From NCBI GenBank assembly GCA_964410105.1, contig CAYPFY010000019.1, forward strand, positions 1 to 64,000: a stretch of 64,000 nt of DNA, given 5' to 3'. Below are positions 52,992 through 61,065 of this stretch, in pieces (within the stretch, counting starts at the first letter, position 1; the number at the start of each line of letters is the position of its first letter). This DNA is from CAYPFY01 sp964410105. Its GTDB lineage: Bacteria; Bacteroidota; Ignavibacteria; UBA10030; SZUA-254. The position numbers and the translations under genes are program-made. The notes beneath the pieces were generated by a model. The model was not told where the DNA came from. It searched no databases and worked only from the letters and a program-made list of their open reading frames with translations.

Positions 52992-54230
52992 ATGAATCAG
53001 CCAGGCATCTGGATTGTCTCAGAATTGTTTTACCCTGATGAGTCGGCCACAGGATACATTCTCACGCGGATAGCAGAGGGGCTCGCTGAGACGCATTCCG
53101 TCAATGTCATCTGCGGTTATCCCCGCTCCGGAGGTTCGGGCCCGGACTCCCCCCCTTTCGAGGTCAACCACAATGTAGCCATCCATCGCTGCCGGTCGGT
53201 CTCCTACGATCCGCGTAGCCTCCTTTTACGGTCGCTGAATGTTACCATGCTGAGCATCTCGATGTTTCTGAAAGTGATTTCGAAGGTGCGGAGAGGTGAT
53301 TGCATCATCTTTGTTACGAACCCTCCAATGCAGCCGTTCTTCATGGCCCTGGCCTCACGGCTCAAAAGAGCCAAGTCCGTTCTTCTTATTCACGATCTAT
53401 TCCCCGAGGCCCTGGACGCGACCAACCTCACAGCTCCCGGCTCCCTCGTTATTCACCTCTTCAACGCATTCAATAGTTTCGTCTATAAAACCTGCACAAG
53501 GATAATCGTCCTTGGCCGCGATATGCGGAGACGGGTAGTGAAGAAACTCCCGGACGGCGACAGAAGACTTGCGTTAATCACGAATTGGGCTGAGACGGAC
53601 AGAATCTCGCCGTCGCCGCGCCAGCAGAATGCTCTCCTGAACGAACTTAATCTACTCGATAAATTTGTCGTCCAATACATTGGTACCATGGGATATTCCC
53701 ATGGAATTGAGGGGCTGCTTGAGTGTGCCAAGAACCTTCAAACCCGGCCCGACATTCATTTCCTTTTCATCGGCTCAGGAATCAAGAAGCAGTGGCTCGA
53801 AGAGAGAATCGCAGACCTCAAGCTCGCCAACATCACTCTGCTTCCCCACCAGGACAGGAGGACGCACGACGTCGTCTATAACGCCTGCGATATTGGGATC
53901 ATCTCGATGGTCAAGGGTATGTCCGGCGTGTCCGTCCCGAGCCGGATGTATAATATCATGTCCGCCGGAAAGCCGATCGTCGCTGTGACCGACGACGACT
54001 CAGAATTGGCCATGGTCGTCAGGGAGGAAAACATTGGGTGGGTGATCGATCCCGGCCGTCCCGACCGAATCGAGGAGGCGATCTGCGCTGCGAAGGCCGG
54101 GGCCGATACGCTTGTGGATTTGGGGCGACGGGCTCGAAACGCAGCTGAAAAGAAATATACTTTTACTCATGTGATGCGCGCATACAATGAACTTATCGAG
54201 AGCATCAGCTCTCATGAGACTGCAGCCTGA
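52992..54230 (+). CDS. GT4-family glycosyltransferase (WbuB-like)
   Basis: This 412-residue protein starts GIWIVSELFYPDESATGYILTRIAEGLAE and has VTNPPMQPFFMALASRLKRAKSVLLIHDLFPEAL, the pattern of WbuB/ExoB-type glycosyltransferases that add FucNAc or similar residues. The C-terminal half has YIGTMGYSHGIEGLLECAKNL and SVPSRMYNIMSAGKPIVAV, the donor site. It is separated from the previous GT4 by 67 bases and from the deacetylase by 258 bases that include a promoter candidate. Specificity is a family guess only. Confidence 0.85.
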   Translation: MNQPGIWIVSELFYPDESATGYILTRIAEGLAETHSVNVICGYPRSGGSGPDSPPFEVNHNVAIHRCRSVSYDPRSLLLRSLNVTMLSISMFLKVISKVRRGDCIIFVTNPPMQPFFMALASRLKRAKSVLLIHDLFPEALDATNLTAPGSLVIHLFNAFNSFVYKTCTRIIVLGRDMRRRVVKKLPDGDRRLALITNWAETDRISPSPRQQNALLNELNLLDKFVVQYIGTMGYSHGIEGLLECAKNLQTRPDIHFLFIGSGIKKQWLEERIADLKLANITLLPHQDRRTHDVVYNACDIGIISMVKGMSGVSVPSRMYNIMSAGKPIVAVTDDDSELAMVVREENIGWVIDPGRPDRIEEAICAAKAGADTLVDLGRRARNAAEKKYTFTHVMRAYNELIESISSHETAA

Positions 54231-54303
54231 CATCCATGTCTGCGGAAAGATATCGCCGGCAGCTTATCATTGTGCCCAGCTCGGTAGCGTCAGGCTCAGG
54301 ACG

Positions 54304-54332
54304 TTGTATTTGAAAAATGCAAATTGCATATT
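54304..54332 (+). promoter_or_regulatory. Internal promoter candidate with palindrome
   Basis: TTGTAT (54304-54309) and CATATT (54327-54332) are spaced by 17 bases. The spacer and the start of the second box contain the palindrome ATGCAA-A-TTGCAT (54317-54329), well placed to act as an operator. It lies in the 258-base gap between a glycosyltransferase and the deacetylase gene, giving a leader of about 150 bases. Confidence 0.4.
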
Positions 54333-54426
54333 GATCATGCCTGTCATCTACGGCCAATCTGAGGATTTTGACCGTGGCTGAGACCGGGTCCCCTTTCATT
54401 CATCAATCGGCCGGTTCATCCTACAT

Positions 54427-54449
54427 CCCGCCTGCCGGAGACGGGCGGG
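54427..54449. repeat. GC-rich hairpin upstream of deacetylase
   Basis: CCCGCC (54427-54432) and GGCGGG (54444-54449) form a stem with an 11-base loop. There is no T-run. It lies in the presumed leader of the deacetylase gene. It may be an intergenic repeat element, but no second copy was noticed in the window. Confidence 0.3.
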
Positions 54450-54488
54450 CTCGAACAGTCACGGTATCAAACGCATGAGATCAGCAAG

Positions 54489-55319
54489 GTGAAAAGAATA
54501 CAAAACGCGATGTCAATCGACCTCGAAGACTGGTTCTGCGCCTATAACCTGAGTAGCGCCGTTCCCAGGGACGAATGGGATGATTGCGAGTTAAGAGTTT
54601 CGGAATCGACCGAACGCATACTGAACTTGCTCGATAGATTCAACGTACGGGCGACCTTTTTTGTCCTCGGTTGGATCGCGGAGAGGCTTCCCGGACTCGT
54701 TCGCACCATTGAACAACGAAATCACGAAATCGGAGTCCACGGCTACGATCATCACCTTCTCACCCAAATCACCCCGGCTGCCTTCGAGGAAGATCTGAAA
54801 AGAACTCTTAAGCTCCTCCACGATATCGGAATCAAACAGGAGATCGTCGGTTTTCGTGCCCCGTCATTTACTATCGTGAAGAAGACCGAGTGGGCTTTCT
54901 CGGTGCTTCAAAAATATAACTTCAAGTATGATTCGTCAATATTCCCCATCGGATTCCATCCCGATTACGGTATGCCGGACGCCCCTCTTGCACCATATCG
55001 GGTGAATGATTCTCTCACAGAGTTCCCTTTGAGCTGCGTGGAGATCCTGGGGAGACGTTTCCCCTGTGCGGGCGGGGGCTACTTCCGCATTTTCCCCTAT
55101 GCCTACAGCAAGCAGTGCATAAAACAATGCAATGCGCAGGGGCGAAGCGCCGTCTTCTATCTTCACCCCTGGGAACTGGATCCCGGTCAGCCGCGGGTAA
55201 GTCTGCCCTGGCCGAAAAGGCTCCGACATTATTACGGCATCGCCAATACCGAAAAGAAGCTGGAAAAACTTCTCGGCGATTTTCAATTCACTACACTGCG
55301 CGAGATACTTGACCTATGA
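54489..55319 (+). CDS. Polysaccharide deacetylase with DUF3473 tail
   Basis: This 276-residue protein has a NodB-type deacetylase fold. Metal and catalytic residues are seen: D11 and D14 in SIDLEDWF, H84 and H88 in HGYDHH, and R123 in GFRAPSFT. The carboxy-terminal part (AVFYLHPWELDPGQPRVSLPW, RHYYGI.N.EKKLEKLL) matches DUF3473, which marks the deacetylases associated with exosortase systems. It would remove acetyl groups from an amino sugar in the polymer. The GTG at 54489 fits related proteins (MKNA-IDVEDW type); ATG at 54510 is an alternative. No exosortase gene was found in the window. Its stop overlaps the next gene. Confidence 0.88.
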   Translation: MKRIQNAMSIDLEDWFCAYNLSSAVPRDEWDDCELRVSESTERILNLLDRFNVRATFFVLGWIAERLPGLVRTIEQRNHEIGVHGYDHHLLTQITPAAFEEDLKRTLKLLHDIGIKQEIVGFRAPSFTIVKKTEWAFSVLQKYNFKYDSSIFPIGFHPDYGMPDAPLAPYRVNDSLTEFPLSCVEILGRRFPCAGGGYFRIFPYAYSKQCIKQCNAQGRSAVFYLHPWELDPGQPRVSLPWPKRLRHYYGIANTEKKLEKLLGDFQFTTLREILDL

Positions 55320-55972
55320 ATACAGAGATTCTTTCTCAAACCGATTATTGGAACCAGGAAGCCGAACGCTTCGAGAAGATTTATTCGCATCAGAAATCTC
55401 CTTTTTCGAATTTGCTCGATCGCATTTTTCGCGGGGATATGTACGAAAGATTCAGTTTCACAATCTCGAGGAGCGAGCCCATCTCAGGCCGGAGTTTTCT
55501 CGATGTTGGGTGCGGAAGCGGCAGGTATTCTTTGGAATATGCTCGACGCGGAGCGCGGGACGTCATCGGCATCGACATAGCGGAAAACATGCTACAGATC
55601 TGTCGCCAGATGGCAGAAAACGAGGGGTTGGGCGGACGATGCAGCTTTCTCCACACGGATCTTCTCCAGTTTGACCCGGAACATGTGTTCGATGTTAGCA
55701 TCGGTATCGGGCTCTTTGACTATATCAGCGATCCTCTCCCTGTCCTTTCAAAATTGAGATCAGTGACGTCTGACTGTGTGATAGTGTCGTTTCCACGACT
55801 CTGGACCTGGAGAGCACCGATCAGAAAAGCCCGCCTCTCACTCAGAGGCTGCCCGGTCTATTTCTACTCGAGAAGCAGAATCTCGAACCTCATGCGTCAA
55901 GCGGGATATCCGAAGATCGACATCAGTAAGGTTGGCAAGCTTTTCTGCGTGGTTGGCTATGCGCGCGCATGA
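55316..55972 (+). CDS. SAM-dependent methyltransferase
   Basis: This 218-residue protein has SFLDVGCGSGRYSLEYARRG and DVIGIDIAENML, the SAM-binding loop and acidic strand of class I methyltransferases, with DVSIGIGLFDYISDPL as the post-II region. It resembles small-molecule or sugar methyltransferases; the target is unknown. It is coupled to the deacetylase by ATGA and precedes the initiating sugar transferase by 58 bases. Confidence 0.85.
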   Translation: MNTEILSQTDYWNQEAERFEKIYSHQKSPFSNLLDRIFRGDMYERFSFTISRSEPISGRSFLDVGCGSGRYSLEYARRGARDVIGIDIAENMLQICRQMAENEGLGGRCSFLHTDLLQFDPEHVFDVSIGIGLFDYISDPLPVLSKLRSVTSDCVIVSFPRLWTWRAPIRKARLSLRGCPVYFYSRSRISNLMRQAGYPKIDISKVGKLFCVVGYARA

Positions 55973-56030
55973 GCGTGGAACGTGCCGTTCCGCATCTCAA
56001 AGTCTTCGACTCTCTCCCCGGGGCTGAATC

Positions 56031-57428
56031 ATGGCGAAAACAGGGGACAAGATCTCCCTCCTCTGGTTTGATCTCCTTACCATCAATCTGGCGTGGGCCG
56101 TCTACTACTGGATCCGCGTCCGCAGCGGGTGGATCCGCCATATCGTGGAGCCGGATTTCTTTCTCCCGATGGCCGCCATTTGTCTGTTCTGGCTCCTGAT
56201 TTACTTTGCAGCCGGACTGTACCGCTCCTGGTATGCCAAGTCGCGCCTCGATGAGTTTGCAACCGTTTTTAAGGCTACGACGTTCGGCGTCCTCCTTTTG
56301 TTTTTTGCCATTTTCGTGGATGACCAGGGGGGCGGATCACCTCTCCATGCCCGGCTGCTCATTATGCTGTACTGGTTCCTGCTCCTGCTCAGCGTCGGCT
56401 CCGGCCGGTTCCTCCTCCATACTTTTCAGAGACGCCTGCTCCAGGCGGGGATAGGCCTCCATAATGCGCTGATCATCGGATGGTCGAAGAAAGCAAAGGA
56501 GCTTTTCGATAGCGTCCAACTCTACCCGGCGCTCGGCTACAAAATCGTGGGCTTCGTCCCCGTGACGGGCGAGTCGACGCCAGAGCTCTATAAAGGGGTT
56601 CCCGTGATGAGCTCTGTTCAAAAACTGGCTTCGCTCATCGAGAAGTATGATATCAAGGACGTGCTCATCGCTCTCGATTCCACAGAACACGACAGGCTCC
56701 TCTATACGATCGGCGCCTGTAACTCGCATGCCGTGAGTATGAAGATTATCCCCGATCTGTACGACATTATCAGCGGTCAGGCCCGGACGAACCAGATCTA
56801 TGGCTTTCCCCTGATCGAGATCATGCCGTCCCTTATGCAGCCGTGGGAACTGGCCGTGAAACGGGTGCTCGATATTCTGGTGTCATTTCTGATTCTTTTC
56901 CTAGGTCTTCCGGTATGGATCATTACCGCTATCGCAATAAGACTCGATTCAAAAGGGCCGGTTTTCTATACGCAGGAGCGGGTGGGCAAGGATGAAAAGC
57001 CGTTTCATATCATAAAATTCCGGTCGATGCTGGCAGATGCCGAATCCGCGTCAGGTCCCGTCTGGGCGAATAAGCAGGACCCCCGCGTGACCCGCGTCGG
57101 CAATATTCTGCGAAAGCTCAGGATCGACGAGGTTCCGCAACTGATCAATGTGCTCGATGGGGATATGAGTCTCGTCGGCCCCCGCCCCGAACGCTCATTT
57201 TTTGTCGAGCAGCTATCAAAGGAAATTCCCCTGTATAAACGTCGCCTCAAAGTCCGGCCCGGCATCACGGGTTGGGCCCAGGTGAAACATAAGTATGACG
57301 AAAGTATCGACGATGTCCGGAAAAAAGTGCAGTACGACCTTTCCTACATAGAGAATATGTCGCTCAGGATGGATCTGAAGATTTTGCTGAATACCATCAC
57401 CGTGATCCTTCTCGGGAAAGGACACTGA
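56031..57428 (+). CDS. Polyprenyl-phosphate sugar-1-phosphate transferase, initiating
   Basis: This 465-residue enzyme starts glycan assembly by moving a sugar-1-phosphate to undecaprenyl phosphate. Four to five membrane helices (to about residue 135) lead to a Rossmann-like domain ([18 protein letters not shown]), then the catalytic domain. All catalytic-domain motifs are intact: [74 protein letters not shown] and [17 protein letters not shown]. Type and length match the large WbaP/WcaJ-type transferases. The nucleotide sugar is unknown. It is followed by a Wzi-like gene. Confidence 0.93.
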   Translation: MAKTGDKISLLWFDLLTINLAWAVYYWIRVRSGWIRHIVEPDFFLPMAAICLFWLLIYFAAGLYRSWYAKSRLDEFATVFKATTFGVLLLFFAIFVDDQGGGSPLHARLLIMLYWFLLLLSVGSGRFLLHTFQRRLLQAGIGLHNALIIGWSKKAKELFDSVQLYPALGYKIVGFVPVTGESTPELYKGVPVMSSVQKLASLIEKYDIKDVLIALDSTEHDRLLYTIGACNSHAVSMKIIPDLYDIISGQARTNQIYGFPLIEIMPSLMQPWELAVKRVLDILVSFLILFLGLPVWIITAIAIRLDSKGPVFYTQERVGKDEKPFHIIKFRSMLADAESASGPVWANKQDPRVTRVGNILRKLRIDEVPQLINVLDGDMSLVGPRPERSFFVEQLSKEIPLYKRRLKVRPGITGWAQVKHKYDESIDDVRKKVQYDLSYIENMSLRMDLKILLNTITVILLGKGH

Positions 57429-57432
57429 CCGG

Positions 57433-59085
57433 TTGCGCGCCCTGAAACTTCCCTGCGCAATTCTTCTCTGCGTCTTCGGTCTCACGTCCGGGAGTATTGG
57501 CCAGATAGAAAATGTGCCCGTGAATAACCAGGTGTATGAATTCCTGAACCGCATGGGGGTGAAGGGCCTCCTGCCCCTCTATAGTAATACGATGATCCCC
57601 CTCCCGCGACGGGATGTCGCCGGATTTCTTAAGATTCTAGAAGGGAAGAAGGAACGGCTGTCAGCCGCAGAAACCGGGTTTCTCGACAAATTTGAGAGGG
57701 AGTTTGCCCGCGAGATCGATCCGGACCATGAAGATGCGGCCGTGCTTTTCCGGGGAACCGATGGATTGCTTTCCGAAAAAGAAAAATATCTTTATTCGTA
57801 CTCCGACTCGACTGTTTCGACGTATGTCGAGTTTCTCGGCACGCTCGAACACCGCCGGATCACAGGGGATTCTTTCGGCTCGACCCACGCCTCGTTCGAA
57901 CAGCATGGCGGAAGGGTGAGAGGAACGGTCAAGGGAAAGCTTGGATATTTCCTCCAGGCCACAAACGGTACCCTTTACGGTGATAAATTGTTTGCCCTTT
58001 CCGATACGCGGCTTCGCGGCAACGTAAAGTTCCATGATCTCAACTCACCTTATTTTGATTTCACCGAAGCATACCTTCAGGCCGATCTCGACTGGTTTGA
58101 CGTAGAATTCGGAAGAGAGTATACGCTGGTCGGCACGGGGTACTCGGACCGGCTGCTTCTCTCGGATAACTCCCCCGTGACGGATTTTCTCAAGATCGAA
58201 GCCCACTACAAATCGTTCCGCTTCATGTTCCTCGAGGCCTCCCTCATCGGTGATTCATCCTACGCGCCGGGAATTCCCATAACCGAGCCCCGGGGGAGCA
58301 ATAAGTATCTTGCGATGCACCGCGCCCAAATTTCTCTCTTTGACAGGCTTAACCTCGGCGTTTCGGAGATGATTATCTATCAACGGTTCAGCCCCGATTT
58401 TGCGTACCTCAATCCCGTGAATTTCTATAAATCTTCAGAGCACTCTCTGCGAGACCGAGATAACGCCTTTCTTAATTTTGACCTGGAAGTGTTTCCACGA
58501 AACGATATCAAATTGTACGGCACCTGGCTGATTGACGACATCGATTTTTCGAAGATCGGTACCGGATGGTGGGGAAATGAGTTCGCCTGGCAGGGGGGAG
58601 CCTTCATATCAGGGCTCGCCGGAATTTCTGACCTGGATGCCGTCGCTGAGTATACCCGCATTGAACCATACGTCTATTCAAACCGCCTGGACGGAAACGA
58701 TTACACTCACAATAGCATCCCCCTTGGCCACCACCTTCCGCCGAACTCCGACGAATATTTCGTGCAGTTTCAGTACCGGCCCATGAGCAAGGTGCGTGCA
58801 TGGCTTGGCTACACCCGCTCCCGCCACGGCGACAACGAGGTCGTTAACGGGGTCCTCAGGAACGTCGGAGGCGACGCTCTCCAGGGTCACCGGGACTTCG
58901 ATTCCGACACGGCTATTTTTCTGGATGGTGTCCTCGTAACCAGAGACCAGGTCCAGCTGAGGTGCGCCTTCGAACCGATAACAAATTTTTTTCTGGTCGG
59001 TGACTATGAGTTCCGAAACACGAAGCGCCTCGGCGCCACTCTGATCGACAATTATTTTTCTCTCCAGGCCCGCGTTGAATATTGA
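57433..59085 (+). CDS. Wzi-like outer-membrane capsule assembly protein
   Basis: This is a 550-residue exported protein with a signal peptide ending GSIGQ, an amino-terminal helical part (NQVYEFLNRMGVKGLLPLYSNTM, as in capsule assembly Wzi family proteins), then a large beta-barrel with R/Y-rich strands such as FDFTEAYLQADLDWFDVEFGREYTLVG. It likely holds polysaccharide at the cell surface. TTG at 57433 follows the sugar transferase by four bases. The next gene starts one base after its stop. Assignment to Wzi is by general features and not by close identity. Confidence 0.78.
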   Translation: MRALKLPCAILLCVFGLTSGSIGQIENVPVNNQVYEFLNRMGVKGLLPLYSNTMIPLPRRDVAGFLKILEGKKERLSAAETGFLDKFEREFAREIDPDHEDAAVLFRGTDGLLSEKEKYLYSYSDSTVSTYVEFLGTLEHRRITGDSFGSTHASFEQHGGRVRGTVKGKLGYFLQATNGTLYGDKLFALSDTRLRGNVKFHDLNSPYFDFTEAYLQADLDWFDVEFGREYTLVGTGYSDRLLLSDNSPVTDFLKIEAHYKSFRFMFLEASLIGDSSYAPGIPITEPRGSNKYLAMHRAQISLFDRLNLGVSEMIIYQRFSPDFAYLNPVNFYKSSEHSLRDRDNAFLNFDLEVFPRNDIKLYGTWLIDDIDFSKIGTGWWGNEFAWQGGAFISGLAGISDLDAVAEYTRIEPYVYSNRLDGNDYTHNSIPLGHHLPPNSDEYFVQFQYRPMSKVRAWLGYTRSRHGDNEVVNGVLRNVGGDALQGHRDFDSDTAIFLDGVLVTRDQVQLRCAFEPITNFFLVGDYEFRNTKRLGATLIDNYFSLQARVEY

Positions 59086-59086
59086 T

Positions 59087-60352
59087 ATGGGCACCTCGTG
59101 GAAAATATTCCTCGCCGCGCTGATCATGAGGCTTGTTGCCGTCGCCGTTTTTGCAGATTTTCATAATCCCCAACTGTGGGAGTCTGGCATGATCGCGAGG
59201 AACATCCTCGCCGGCTCGGGTTTTACTATGGCTTACGATGCCGCCGGGGCAATTCCCAAGAACGGAGCAGGAACTTTCCTTGTGCCGAGCGCCTATATGC
59301 CTCCGGGATATGTCGGCTTTCTGACCGTTTTCCTGAAGATTTTTGGCGATGGTATTGGCGGGTACCTGGCGATTCTGCTTGTCCAGGCATCTCTCGGCGC
59401 GGTGAGCGCGGTGATCCTCTATAAACTATCGTCGCTCATGCTTTCTGCCCCGGCAGCCCGATTGGCCGGGTTTTTCGCGGCGTTCTATCCGCCCCTTCTC
59501 TATGCCGCATCCGATTTCGGTACGACGGTTCTCTATGCTTTTCTGCTCGGGATTCTCCTGTTCCTTGCTCTCCGGATCTCACGAACTCCAAGTGTCTTTG
59601 ACGCCTCGCTTGCCGGGATTGCGGGCGGGCTGATGTCCCTCGTCCGCGGTGAAGGTCTCTTGATCTGTGGATTTCTTGGCGTGTGGCTGCTCATGCACGC
59701 GCCTCCCCGCTGTGTCCTAACTATGGCGGCGACTGTGCTTCTTGTGATCTCTCCCTGGTTTTTAAGGAATTTTATTGTTTTTCACGCCGCGGTGCCGGTG
59801 ACCACCTCATCAGGCTTCAATTTCTGGAGAGGACATAATCCGATTGCCACAGGCTCCGCCCGCGATGAGTCCGGGGCGGGTATCTGGGGGTCAGACGCTG
59901 TCGACAGGAAGCTGAGCCAGCTCACCCCCTCGGACGGGTATGAGGTTGAAAGAGACCGCGTTTTCTTGGACGATGCCCTCTCTTTCATCGGTGAAAACTC
60001 TTCCGCTGAATTCCGGCTCTCCCTCCGGAAGTTGTTTTCTCTCTGGGTTCTCGATACGACTCACCCCAGGGCCCTCTCCCTTGCCTACGTATTTTCGTGG
60101 GGTCCCGTTCTTGTTCTCTCGCTCATGGGTGCTTATCAGTGCCTCCGCCAGCATGTCGATATCGGGATTCTTCTGTTTTTTGCCCTCGGAATGACTCTGA
60201 CGGCCCTCCTCTTTTTTGTCATTCCCCGGTATCAGATTATCCTCGCGTATGGCCTACTGCCTCTTGCTGCCGCGGGAGCGGCAGGCGTTCCCGGATTTTG
60301 GGTCAGGGGAAGGTTCGGGGTCTCTCTGATTATCACGATTCTGACCACATGA
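59087..60352 (+). CDS. ArnT/PMT-like membrane glycosyltransferase
   Basis: This 421-residue protein has about nine to eleven membrane segments and an amino-terminal periplasmic loop (DFHNPQLWESGMIARNIL) where GT-C enzymes carry acidic catalytic residues. Further on RNFIVFHAAVPVTTSSGFNFWRGHNP is the common GT-C pattern of dolichyl-phosphate-mannose-type transferases. It probably uses a polyprenyl-phosphate sugar made by the following enzyme. ATG at 59087 is chosen; a TTG at 59075 would overlap the Wzi gene. Its stop overlaps the next gene (ATGA). Confidence 0.8.
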   Translation: MGTSWKIFLAALIMRLVAVAVFADFHNPQLWESGMIARNILAGSGFTMAYDAAGAIPKNGAGTFLVPSAYMPPGYVGFLTVFLKIFGDGIGGYLAILLVQASLGAVSAVILYKLSSLMLSAPAARLAGFFAAFYPPLLYAASDFGTTVLYAFLLGILLFLALRISRTPSVFDASLAGIAGGLMSLVRGEGLLICGFLGVWLLMHAPPRCVLTMAATVLLVISPWFLRNFIVFHAAVPVTTSSGFNFWRGHNPIATGSARDESGAGIWGSDAVDRKLSQLTPSDGYEVERDRVFLDDALSFIGENSSAEFRLSLRKLFSLWVLDTTHPRALSLAYVFSWGPVLVLSLMGAYQCLRQHVDIGILLFFALGMTLTALLFFVIPRYQIILAYGLLPLAAAGAAGVPGFWVRGRFGVSLIITILTT

Positions 60353-61062
60353 AAACTCTCGTCGTCACTCCAACATACGATGAAGCAGATAACATAGAGC
60401 GGTTTATCGGGGATGTGCTCAGCCAGGATCCCGATATCGAAATCCTGGTCGTCGACGATAACTCCCCCGACGGGACAGGGGATCTCGTCCAAAAGATGAT
60501 GGATTCCAATCGGAGGATTCATCTTATTCGCCGTCCCCGTAAGATGGGGCTCGGCACCGCATATGTCGAAGGCTTTAAATATGCGATCGCACGAAGTTTT
60601 GACTACATCTTTGAGATGGATGCGGATTTTTCGCACAACCCGGAAGAAATCCCGCTCATGCTCAAGCGGATGGAGACGAATGACCTTACCATAGGATCCC
60701 GCTATACAGACGGGGTCCGCGTGGTTAACTGGCCCATCCGCCGGCTCATCCTGAGTTATGCCGCAAATCTCTATACCCGCGTCATTACCGGAATGAGCGT
60801 CAAGGACGCCACCGGCGGGTTCAAATGCTTCCGGCGCAAAATTCTGGAAACGATCAATCTTGATAACGTTCACTCCAACGGCTACGCATTTCAGATTGAA
60901 ATGAATTTTAAGGCCTGGGCCAAGGGGTTCGTTCTCTGCGAGCATCCCATAATTTTCGTCGACCGGAGGTCGGGGGTTTCAAAGATGTCAAAGAAAATCG
61001 TCTACGAGGCGGTCTTCATGGTCTGGAAACTGAAGTTCCAACAGCTCTTCGGGATGCTCTGA
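60349..61062 (+). CDS. Polyprenol monophosphomannose synthase-like GT2
   Basis: This 237-residue protein is a GT2 enzyme of the dolichyl-phosphate mannosyltransferase (Dpm1) family: LVVTPTYDEADNIERFI, LVVDDNSPDGTGDLVQ, FEMDADFSHNPEEIP with the DAD metal site, and SRYTDGVRVVNWPIRRLILS. It makes a polyprenyl-phosphate sugar that GT-C enzymes use. It has no membrane tail, as usual for short forms. It is coupled to the ArnT/PMT-like gene, which makes the pair a likely donor synthase plus transferase. Confidence 0.92.
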   Translation: MKTLVVTPTYDEADNIERFIGDVLSQDPDIEILVVDDNSPDGTGDLVQKMMDSNRRIHLIRRPRKMGLGTAYVEGFKYAIARSFDYIFEMDADFSHNPEEIPLMLKRMETNDLTIGSRYTDGVRVVNWPIRRLILSYAANLYTRVITGMSVKDATGGFKCFRRKILETINLDNVHSNGYAFQIEMNFKAWAKGFVLCEHPIIFVDRRSGVSKMSKKIVYEAVFMVWKLKFQQLFGML

Positions 61063-61065
61063 TCT

